Source of the DNA: an uncultured Bacteroidota bacterium | GTDB taxonomy: Bacteria; Bacteroidota; Bacteroidia; Bacteroidales; F082 | Assembly: GCA_903891085.1 (NCBI GenBank) | Contig: CAITDJ010000006.1 | Location: forward strand, 18,781-82,780 | Direction of reading: 5' to 3' | Length of the DNA stretch: 64,000 nucleotides | In this document: piece by piece, positions 54,701 through 61,906 of the stretch | How positions within the stretch are numbered: position 1 is the stretch's first letter | Layout of the letters: every line of letters starts with the position of its first letter | Program-made: the position numbers and the translations under genes | Notes under the pieces: generated by a model | The model's database searches: none | Told to the model about the DNA's origin: nothing | The model's input: the letters and a program-made list of their open reading frames with translations, nothing else

Positions 54701-57224
54701 GCTGATGGTTTGGATTTGTTGACTGATTAAAATCGGTGGTATGACAACCAGCGCAAGTGTTGGGAGTATTTGTATAGTTTCCTGCATGGCAGGTGAAACA
54801 ATCACTCTGAATAGTTGCATGTGCACCTGTTAGCGGATAAGCATCATTATGTATCGGGTAAGTAGCAGGTGCCCAGCCCGGTGTGGTTGTATGACAGGTT
54901 TCACAAGTGGTTGGAATTCCTGCCTGTTGGTGGTTCGGATTGATCGCCTCATTGAAATCAGTCGTATGGCAACCTGAACACAGGTTTGGTGTATTGGTGT
55001 AGTTTCCTTCATGACAGGTAAAACAATCACTTTGAATGGTTGCGTGTGCTCCGGTCAAAGGATAGACATCATTATGTATCGGGTAAGTCGCAGGTGCCCA
55101 GCCTGGTGCGGTTGTATGACAGGTTTCACACGTAATAGGTATTCCGGCCTGTTGGTGATTCGGGTTAACAGATTGATTATAATCAGTGATATGGCAATCT
55201 GAACAAATAGTTGTTGTTCCGCTGAAACCACTTTCGTGACAGGCAAGGCATTCAGTTATGAGATGCGCACCAGTCAACGGGAAGTTTGATAGATTATGGT
55301 CAAATCCTTGTCCTTCACCGGTTGGATGACACTCAAAACAAGCAATGCTGTTATACGAATAACCACCTACCCCATTATGGCTATTATCTGTATCTACCTG
55401 GTTGTGTTCGTGGCAATCGATACAACTAAAAAGTGCAAAATTATTTGGTGTTGTATGACATTCATTGCAATCGGCCCACTGCCCATTATGTTTTCCACTG
55501 TAAATCGGGAAATATTGCGAATCATGGTCAAAAGTTGACGGTGACCAGGCAGATTCAGTATGGCATGTTTCGCATTCTGTCGAAAACTGCGATGCAGCAT
55601 GTGGTGGATTTGTCGTCTGGTTGTAATTATCGGCATGACATCCAAAACAAAGGTTAGGTGTATTGGTATAGTTACCTTCATGACAGGTAAAGCAATCGTT
55701 GGCAATGGTATTGTGCGCTCCGTTAAGTGCGTAATAATCATTATGTATATCAAAAGTTGCAGGCTTCCAGTCAGGCATTGTTGTATGACAAACCTCACAT
55801 TCAGTGGTAATACCAATTTGCTGGTGATTTGGATTTGTTGTCTGGTTATAATTATCGCTATGACAACCAAAGCATGTGTTAGGCGAGTCAGCGTAATTTC
55901 CTTCATGGCAAATATTGCAATCAGGCGCAATAGGAAGGTGCGCTCCGTCTAGTATATAGAAGTCATTGTGATTATCCATTGTCGCAGGCGTCCAGTCGGG
56001 AGCAGTTGTATGGCATGTTTCACAGGAATTTGACAAACCCAATGCAGCATGATTCGGATTGGTTGACTGGTTAAAATCAGTAATGTGACAATCGACACAC
56101 ACAGTGGTGGTACCAACATATCCAGTTTCATGACATTGTAAACACTCCGTAGTGATATGTGCTCCTGTTAGTGGAAAATTTGATAGACTATGATTAAAAC
56201 TGTCTTCACTGGTTCCTTGCGGATGACATTCGAAGCATGCATTACTGTTGTAAACGTATCCTCCAACACCATCATGTTGATTATCAGAATCAGATTGGTT
56301 GTGATCATGACAGTCTGTACAACTGAATAAACTATAATTTCCTGGTGTTGTGTGACAGTCATTGCAATTGTCCCATTCGCCTCCGTGTTTTCCTGAATAG
56401 ATTGGGAAATACTGCGCATCATGATCTCTCATTTCGGCGGGTTTCCAGTCGGGACTTGTTGTATGACACTCAGCGCAGTCTGTTGAAAAACCTGTGGTTT
56501 GGTGGTTAGGATTTGTGGTAGCATTATAATCAGATATGTGACAACTCACACATTCTGCCGATATGCTATTATACGGCTGACCTTCTTCATGACAGGCAAA
56601 ACAATCATTTGTTTCGTGACCTTGTGTTAAAGGGAAAAACAAATGGCTGATTCCGGCCCCTTTCCAGGCGAAAGAATTCATGGCATGACACTCAACACAA
56701 TCAGTCGAAAAACCTCCGTCGTGTACCGGATCTGTAGCTCCCAGATAATCCGCCTGATGACAATCGTAACAATCAATTCCGAGCGGATCAAAACGCAATA
56801 AAGAAGCCGATTCGTGGCATTGAAAACAATCGGCGGTGGCATGGGCCCCCAGAAGAGGAAAACGGCTTTGTTCGTGCAATTGGGTTGTATTTGGAACCTG
56901 CCATGATTGGGGAGTATGACAGCGGGAACATTCATTACCAACCGTTTGTTCATGCACATCTGTATGACATGAAATACAGTCGGACTGGGCTTTTGAAAAA
57001 TTTAAATCTTTGTGACAGGCTTTACAATTAACTGTTTGATGTTGCCCGACCAGCGGGAAATCGGTTGAATTATGTGTAAAAGTATACGTGCCTTCAACCA
57101 TCTTCCATCCGTTTGGATTGTGGCAATCAGCACAACTGATCTTCAATTCGTCTCCGTGAGGCGACTGAGCAAACAAACTTACCGACAGGATCAGTAAGAC
57201 GATTAATGATGGCAGTCTTCGCAT
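51726..57224 (-). CDS. Giant 73-haem c-type cytochrome
   Basis: About 1832 residues with signal MRRLPSLIVLLILSVSLFAQ; the ATG at 57224 is chosen over one 63 bp upstream because it begins the signal. I count 73 CxxCH motifs, none CxxCK. The N-terminal module is shared with the 13- and 34-haem proteins. Behind it are three-haem units of ~63 residues (CETCH, CFxCH, CxGCH; hallmark IHNDYY, GAH, NYTNTPNT, NPNHQQ) and super-repeats of 12, 9 and 12 haems at about residues 918-1216, 1216-1436 and 1436-1734. It probably forms a long haem wire in the periplasm or on the cell surface. The gene overlaps the 20-haem gene end by 22 bp. Confidence 0.92.
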   Translation of the reverse strand: MRRLPSLIVLLILSVSLFAQSPHGDELKISCADCHNPNGWKMVEGTYTFTHNSTDFPLVGQHQTVNCKACHKDLNFSKAQSDCISCHTDVHEQTVGNECSRCHTPQSWQVPNTTQLHEQSRFPLLGAHATADCFQCHESASLLRFDPLGIDCYDCHQADYLGATDPVHDGGFSTDCVECHAMNSFAWKGAGISHLFFPLTQGHETNDCFACHEEGQPYNSISAECVSCHISDYNATTNPNHQTTGFSTDCAECHTTSPDWKPAEMRDHDAQYFPIYSGKHGGEWDNCNDCHTTPGNYSLFSCTDCHDHNQSDSDNQHDGVGGYVYNSNACFECHPQGTSEDSFNHSLSNFPLTGAHITTECLQCHETGYVGTTTVCVDCHITDFNQSTNPNHAALGLSNSCETCHTTAPDWTPATMDNHNDFYILDGAHLPIAPDCNICHEGNYADSPNTCFGCHSDNYNQTTNPNHQQIGITTECEVCHTTMPDWKPATFDIHNDYYALNGAHNTIANDCFTCHEGNYTNTPNLCFGCHADNYNQTTNPPHAASQFSTECETCHTESAWSPSTFDHDSQYFPIYSGKHNGQWADCNECHTTPNNFALFSCIDCHEHNQVDTDNSHNGVGGYSYNSIACFECHPTGEGQGFDHNLSNFPLTGAHLITECLACHESGFSGTTTICSDCHITDYNQSVNPNHQQAGIPITCETCHTTAPGWAPATYPIHNDVYPLTGAHATIQSDCFTCHEGNYTNTPNLCSGCHTTDFNEAINPNHQQAGIPTTCETCHTTTPGWAPATYPIHNDAYPLTGAHATIQSDCFTCHAGNYTNTPNTCAGCHTTDFNQSTNPNHQQTGIPTTCETCHTTAPGWAPATFPIHNDYYDLNGAHTTIDCFSCHEGNYTSTPNLCFGCHTDDYNQTTNPNHFEAQFPTTCESCHTETAWSPSTFDHDGQYFPIYSGSHAGEWTNCNECHTTPGNYTEFNCIICHTQTETNGQHQGVSGYTWNSQACFACHPNGEGDGFNHNATDFPLTGAHTSVACIECHADGYIGTSTVCSSCHTDAYNQAVNPNHQQNNFPTTCETCHTTTAGWSPATFPIHNDYYALTGAHQTISADCFACHEGNYTNTPNTCAGCHTDNYNQATNPNHVSLDLPTNCDMCHTTNPDWDPATFPIHNDYYVLAGAHLSIANNCAVCHNGNYISTPNTCYGCHQDNYNQSTDPDHQAAQFPTSCEDCHTQTAWTPSTFDHDDQYFPIYSGSHQGQWNTCAECHTNPNDYTVFSCTICHTQSESNSDHQGVSGYIWNSDACYACHPNGEGDGFNHSTTDFPLTGAHSAVACIECHEDGYVGTSTVCSSCHTDAYNQAVNPNHQQNNFPTTCETCHTTATGWSPATFPIHNDYYVLAGAHVAIANNCAECHNGNYINTPNTCFGCHQTEYNQTNNPDHQAAQFPTTCLDCHTQSAWTPSTFEHDAQYFPIYSGSHQGQWNSCAECHTNPNDYTVFSCTICHTQSESNSDHQGVSGYTWNSDACFACHPNGEGDGFNHSTTDFPLTGAHAAVACVECHADGYTGTSTVCSSCHNDAYNQAVNPNHQQNNFPTTCETCHTTATGWTPATFPIHNDYYALTGAHQTISADCFACHEGNYTNTPNTCAGCHTDNYNQATNPNHVSLSLPTNCDLCHSTSPDWDPATFPIHNEYYVLAGAHISIANDCAQCHNGNYNSTPNTCYGCHQSEYNQTNDPDHQAAQFPTSCEDCHTQSTWNPSTFDHDNQYFPIYSGQHNNEWNTCSECHPNASDYTIFTCLTCHSQGETNGDHNGVSGYQYNSNACLTCHPDGNGDKKIQQIIKREN

Positions 57225-58804
57225 TTGAATTCGTTTATTTTGTAAAGTACAAATTTTGAATCTTCTCCTTGCGTTTGCTTGTGGCAATCTTTGCAGGCTA
57301 TTTCGGCGTGTTTTCCTTCGAGTTTAAATCTGGTATTGTTGTGGTTAAACTGTTTTACATCCCAGCTTATTTTATCATGACATGCTTTGCAATCAGTTAC
57401 CCCATTTTTTTCAAACTGATTACGGTGCGAGTCTTTATGGCAATTGGAGCACTGTTGCTCCAAACCCTTAAACTGCTGATGCACCTCACCATCGGTTCCA
57501 ACTTTAAAATGACATTCACGACAACCCTGCTCCTTATGTACCCCCTCAAGTGGATAGGGCGTTATACTATGATCGAAAGTAATCTCAGGCCACTGATTTT
57601 CAGTATGACAAATTTTACAATCTCCATTTGGGTAATACTTTTCATCGATAAAAGCTTTATGGATATTTTCGTGACAATCAACACATTGATTTCCAATCTG
57701 TTTGAAACTCCACTTTTCCTGCTTTTTGTGACAAACGAAGCAAGGAGTTGCCAAATGGGCACCTTTTAATGGAAAAATGCTCTGCGCATGTTTTTCGATT
57801 GTAAATGATGATCCAACGAAACCAGCCACTGTGTGGCACTCAATACAATCCGGAACTTTTCCATCTTTCACAAACTGCTTATCATGATAATCGGTATGGC
57901 AATCGGTGCAACGTTCGTGTTTTAAAGGATCGGTCAGATTATTCTTATGACACAAAACACAGGAAACCTTTTCATGCTTTCCCTCAAGCTTGAAATTGGT
58001 TTTGCTATGGTCAAAATTCTTCATCCCCTTGATGGTGTGAAACGATTCCTCAGTATGACATTGGCGGCAATCCTGTCCAAATTTATTTTCATGAACATCT
58101 TTATGACAGGCCGTACAATTATTGTACTCCAATCCGGTAAAAATCTGATAATCCTTGCCTGATTTTTGTTCCTTTTTGTGGCAATCCAAACAAACGACTG
58201 CTGTATGTTTGCCAACCAATTTGAATTTCGCTTTGTTATGATCAAACTTCGGTGCTGGTTTAAACGCCTCATAATCATGACAATTCAAACATGTTGAGGA
58301 TAATGTTTTTTGATGATAATCAACGTGGCAACCCAGACATTCTGTTGTTAAACCAAGATAGGTTGGAAACTTCAGTTTCTTGATATCCGCACTTGTGATG
58401 TTTTCTGATTTATGGCAATCTTTGCATTCCTTTTTGGCATGGGCACCTTCTAAAGTGTACCCTGTAAGGTTATGATCAAACTTATCTGTCTGAAACCTAA
58501 TAATCTCAAACTTACGTCCATGATGGTCGTTATGGCAACTTACACACTCTTTACCTTTCACTTCGGTTGATACGTGAAAACCCTTATTCTGGTCGATGCG
58601 ACTTTTGAGTTCTTTATGGCAATCCAAACATTTTTCGTTCGAAACCTTATCTCCCAGAATATGACAGAGAGTACAATTGGTCATTCCTTCGAGATGGGCA
58701 TGTGGTTCACACAAATCACCAGGTGAAATCTGTGCCTTCGTGCTGTTGTTCAACAGATTGAAGAAAACCAACAACAATAAATATATAGCAAGATGCTTTC
58801 TCAT
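57203..58804 (-). CDS. 20-haem c-type cytochrome
   Basis: A 533-residue exported cytochrome with signal MRKHLAIYLLLLVFFNLLNNSTKAQ and 20 CxxCH motifs by hand count, the last at the very end (CEDCHH). It differs from the other three: basic, Lys-rich, with repeats of F-D-H-N/S-x(3)-F-x-L-x-G-x-H-x(5)-C-x-x-CHK, resembling c7/c3-type cytochrome modules. Probably periplasmic, receiving electrons from the membrane proteins encoded just upstream and passing them to the larger cytochromes. The gap to the upstream flavoprotein gene is 11 bp, and its end overlaps the 73-haem gene. Confidence 0.92.
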   Translation of the reverse strand: MRKHLAIYLLLLVFFNLLNNSTKAQISPGDLCEPHAHLEGMTNCTLCHILGDKVSNEKCLDCHKELKSRIDQNKGFHVSTEVKGKECVSCHNDHHGRKFEIIRFQTDKFDHNLTGYTLEGAHAKKECKDCHKSENITSADIKKLKFPTYLGLTTECLGCHVDYHQKTLSSTCLNCHDYEAFKPAPKFDHNKAKFKLVGKHTAVVCLDCHKKEQKSGKDYQIFTGLEYNNCTACHKDVHENKFGQDCRQCHTEESFHTIKGMKNFDHSKTNFKLEGKHEKVSCVLCHKNNLTDPLKHERCTDCHTDYHDKQFVKDGKVPDCIECHTVAGFVGSSFTIEKHAQSIFPLKGAHLATPCFVCHKKQEKWSFKQIGNQCVDCHENIHKAFIDEKYYPNGDCKICHTENQWPEITFDHSITPYPLEGVHKEQGCRECHFKVGTDGEVHQQFKGLEQQCSNCHKDSHRNQFEKNGVTDCKACHDKISWDVKQFNHNNTRFKLEGKHAEIACKDCHKQTQGEDSKFVLYKINEFKCEDCHH

Positions 58805-58815
58805 TTTTGACCCGA

Positions 58816-60150
58816 TTAATTATGTTTTAATACTGCTTCACCAAATTTCTTGGTTATTTGTATTCCAATTTTCTGTAAAAACTGCGTCGGCAATTCGCCT
58901 CCGGCAAAAATAAAAACCTGATCATTCGCAATCGTCTGTCGTTCAGCAGTGATCCCATGTACCAATGTTACGCTGTTTTTCTCGATAAGTCCGACTGTCG
59001 TATTGAACTGCATATCAATCGATCCGTTTGCAATGGCTTCCGAAATCCTTTGGTTATTCTTCACCTTCAACCTGTTAAACGACTCACTTCTGTAGGAAAG
59101 TGTAACTACATTCTGATCAGCCAGCAACAGCGCAGATTCAACAGCCGAATCACCACCACCCACGACCAGAATGTTTTTTCTTTTAATATCTTCAGGTTCC
59201 AACAAACGATAAGCTACTTTTTCCTGGTTCTCACCCGGAGCGCCCAATTTACGCGGAGTACCGCGCCGACCAATGGTCAATAATATATGACGAGCCGTAA
59301 AATGATCTCCAAGTATGGTTTCAACTTTGAAAATTCCGTTCTCACTCTGAATGGCTTCAACTTTAGAATTTTCCTTTATTGTGATTTCATTTTTTGATAA
59401 CACACTATGCCATAGATCAAGAAGTTCAGTTTTACTGGTCTCTAACAATTTAACTTTTCCAAACAAGGGTAAATCCATGGCAGAAGTCATCACAATTTTC
59501 GATCGTGGAAAAGTAAAAACGGTGCCCCCCAAGGTATCTTGTTCGAGGGTCAGAAATTTCAAACCATGCTTTTTTGCTGTGAGTGAAGCAGATATACCGG
59601 CAGGACCGGCACCAATAATAATCAGATCGTAATCTGCCGCATGGTTCTTCTTAAAAACTTTCACAATATTGTCAACAGCCTGTTGGCCTTGCAAGACAGC
59701 ATTTTTTATCAATCCCATACCTCCCAACTCACCTGCTATATACACACCGGATACGTTAGTTTCAAAAGTTTGACTCACATGTGGCAGTTCAACACCACGC
59801 TTTTCTGTACCGATGCATAATGAAATTGCTTCGGTGGGACAAGCATGGAAACAGGCACCATGGCCAATACAGTGTGAAGCGTTTATCGTAGTTGCCTTAC
59901 CATTCCTGATTCCGAGAATGTCTTTTTCGGGACAAGCCACGATGCAGGCTCCGCTTTTAATACAATTGTTTATGTCAACCACAGGGTGCAACGAAACCGG
60001 CTCGTATAAACCATCCAATTTGGCTTGTTCAATTTTCCGTTCAACGATTTTCGAAGCCCGTTTCTGAGTACGTAAATAAATAATAATCACTGCTACAGTG
60101 AGTACAATCACTATGGCATACACCAATATTTGTTCGAAGATCAATTCCAT
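58816..60150 (-). CDS. Membrane-anchored Fe-S/FAD oxidoreductase
   Basis: About 444 residues; the ATG at 60150 directly follows the stop of the upstream gene. One membrane helix (residues ~5-26) precedes a ferredoxin-like domain with C63-x5-C69-x3-C73-P and C94-x5-C100-x3-C104-P, each missing the second Cys of the usual CxxCxxCxxxCP. Next is TNVSGVYIAGELGGMG (131-146), a thioredoxin-reductase-type FAD motif normally C-terminal, then the FAD-binding GAGPAG (180-185) and an NAD(P)-binding GGGDSA. No redox CxxC is present. It probably moves electrons between NAD(P)H, Fe-S and membrane carriers next to the haem-b-like protein. Confidence 0.85.
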   Translation of the reverse strand: MELIFEQILVYAIVIVLTVAVIIIYLRTQKRASKIVERKIEQAKLDGLYEPVSLHPVVDINNCIKSGACIVACPEKDILGIRNGKATTINASHCIGHGACFHACPTEAISLCIGTEKRGVELPHVSQTFETNVSGVYIAGELGGMGLIKNAVLQGQQAVDNIVKVFKKNHAADYDLIIIGAGPAGISASLTAKKHGLKFLTLEQDTLGGTVFTFPRSKIVMTSAMDLPLFGKVKLLETSKTELLDLWHSVLSKNEITIKENSKVEAIQSENGIFKVETILGDHFTARHILLTIGRRGTPRKLGAPGENQEKVAYRLLEPEDIKRKNILVVGGGDSAVESALLLADQNVVTLSYRSESFNRLKVKNNQRISEAIANGSIDMQFNTTVGLIEKNSVTLVHGITAERQTIANDQVFIFAGGELPTQFLQKIGIQITKKFGEAVLKHN

Positions 60151-60151
60151 A

Positions 60152-61087
60152 TTAAAAAATCCATTTAAAACCAAAAGTGATAGTAACAACAACATGTATT
60201 ATCATAATAATCAGCATTATAAGCGCAAATGGCAAATGTGCCACATGCCAATATTTGAACAGGTTCTGCATAAGTTGTAAACGGTCGATACGGTGATTCA
60301 ATGTGATTTCATTCTGAACCATTTTGATCATCTCGCTTTGCTGTTGCCTGGTAAGCTTGTTTTTTACCAATATTGCTTTGACCTGCTTCAACATTCTGTT
60401 TTCTTCCCTGTTCTTTTTAAAATAGCGCGACAAAACCGTTCCTGACCTACTCTCAATCTTCCGTTTGGTGGCTTCCTCAATGTACTTAAAATCCTCGTCA
60501 TTGATTTTTATCATCGCCGGAAGTAAGGTTCGAAGGTCAGTTTTCAAATCCCTGATTTCATTCAAACTCAATTCACGACCTTCGATAGAACGGGGAATTT
60601 GAAGATAGATAAACCGTCCGATCACTCCGCTCGCAAAAACAGCCACCATGCTCCAGAAACTAACAGAGACAATGCCTCCGAATTTAAAAGCGGTGTGAAA
60701 CAAAACCATTACCGGCCCTAAAGTGCAGAGAAAAATATGAAATTCAAGCCAATATTTCAGCGCCCCAACGCGGGCAAACTTACGGGTTCGTTTCCGTATC
60801 ATATACCCGAAAACACCAATGATCATGACCAGTGTTCCAATAATTCCTAATCCATGTCCGATCGAGCCGCTGGGTTTCAATATTTTATTTATTGGTGATT
60901 CTCCGCCAGAATATGTGTTATACTCAATCGCATCATTAGTTTTCTGTTCAGAATTACCTTCAAAATAATAGCGGCCCTCAACAGGCGTTTGGTAATATGA
61001 ATAGCCATAATAACTTAGTGCTGCAAGTGTGAATAACACCAGTAATGACATCAAGGCGATATAAATGAAATGGACAGATTTTGACAT
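60152..61087 (-). CDS. Multi-span membrane protein, probable b-type cytochrome
   Basis: A 311-residue protein with about five predicted membrane helices, separated by a charged cytoplasmic helical region (~175-265). Histidines at helix positions (GHGLGIIGTLV, EFHIFLCTLGPVMVLFH, YWHVAHLPFALIMLIIMIIHVVV) are good candidates for haem-b ligands. A periplasmic loop follows the first helix. I infer a quinone- or flavoprotein-linked cytochrome b that delivers electrons to periplasmic cytochromes. No specific family is recognised with confidence. It is the first gene of the seven-gene cluster and its stop is one base before the flavoprotein start. Confidence 0.7.
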   Translation of the reverse strand: MSKSVHFIYIALMSLLVLFTLAALSYYGYSYYQTPVEGRYYFEGNSEQKTNDAIEYNTYSGGESPINKILKPSGSIGHGLGIIGTLVMIIGVFGYMIRKRTRKFARVGALKYWLEFHIFLCTLGPVMVLFHTAFKFGGIVSVSFWSMVAVFASGVIGRFIYLQIPRSIEGRELSLNEIRDLKTDLRTLLPAMIKINDEDFKYIEEATKRKIESRSGTVLSRYFKKNREENRMLKQVKAILVKNKLTRQQQSEMIKMVQNEITLNHRIDRLQLMQNLFKYWHVAHLPFALIMLIIMIIHVVVTITFGFKWIF

Positions 61088-61448
61088 ATTTTGTTTGATT
61101 AATTACCTTTTCATACTTATATTAAGGTACAAAATAACAATATTTCAGACTCAAAAACACGGCAATATGGCCGAATAGGAAATTCGGGCGGGTGAATCAA
61201 CTACTAATAAAAACGATTTATTGTGATAAAATTTCTATAACCCTTGTAAATATTGGGGCACAGCGATTTTTCGAATCCCAGACTTTCGCCTGAAACTCAA
61301 TGAATGGATAATAATTTATAACAATTCTAAATTGAAATGGTGAGGCAAATTATTTTTCAATTATCAGGCAAAAAAGTCGACAGTATGCTATAGGAGTGCA
61401 CTCTGAACTGAAAACTTACGGATTGAAAATGTTATCGAAACACAATAA
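61088..61448. other. Intergenic region upstream of the electron-transfer cluster
   Basis: AT-rich sequence of 361 bp between the membrane cytochrome-like gene and gtrA, both on the minus strand. It must hold the cluster promoter, but I see no exact TAnnTTTG on the minus strand; TACCTTAA near 61124-61131 is the nearest. No gene or RNA is visible. Confidence 0.5.
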
Positions 61449-61862
61449 CTATTTAACGAAGGTAAACGCCAGATTGGCGAAGAAATTCCAAACAGTAACA
61501 ACGCCGATGGCGCACAGTTTGCTTAGGTAAAAATTCCATTTAAATTTTGTGACTAATATCCATAATATCAGTGTATTGATACCCAATCCCAACATCGAAA
61601 TGAGTATGAATCTGCCATATTCATGACTGATATTTGGATCAGTACTATGAAAGGTCCAATATCGGTTCAAAAAATAATTTGTTGATGAAGCAGCAATAAA
61701 ACCAATCGCATTACTTACGTATTGCTGCACCTTCATTTTTTCCTTCAAAAGGTAGGTAACACCAAAATCGACAAAAACACCCGAAAAACCAACTATACCA
61801 AATTTGATAAACTTGATAAATAATGGACTTAAATAATGCCGGATATTGAAGAATTCTGTCAT
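61449..61862 (-). CDS. GtrA family membrane protein
   Basis: A 137-residue, four-span protein of the GtrA family. KFIKFGIVGFSGVFVDFGVTYLL, NAIGFIAASSTNYFLNRYWTF and the closing VVTVWNFFANLAFTFV are the family pattern. GtrA-like proteins take part in translocating lipid-linked sugars, but the actual substrate is not known for most. No glycosyltransferase gene is adjacent. It lies 45 bp upstream of the end of the M28 peptidase gene, on the same strand, and may be transcribed with it. Confidence 0.9.
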   Translation of the reverse strand: MTEFFNIRHYLSPLFIKFIKFGIVGFSGVFVDFGVTYLLKEKMKVQQYVSNAIGFIAASSTNYFLNRYWTFHSTDPNISHEYGRFILISMLGLGINTLILWILVTKFKWNFYLSKLCAIGVVTVWNFFANLAFTFVK

Positions 61863-61906
61863 TCGTGAGATATGGGTGCAAAAATGGATAGGAGAATTAA
61901 GTTCAA

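Noticed and set aside
47454..56959. Many open frames on both strands inside the cytochrome genes
   Set aside because: They are shadows of the regular CxxCH-encoding periodicity and lack signals or family features.
46253..58804. Nitrite reductase (NrfA-like) or hydroxylamine oxidoreductase
   Set aside because: No CxxCK motif or matching domain layout; all motifs are CxxCH.
46253..58804. Type IX secretion C-terminal domain on the cytochromes
   Set aside because: The proteins end in short basic or Cys-His tails without a CTD-like beta sandwich.
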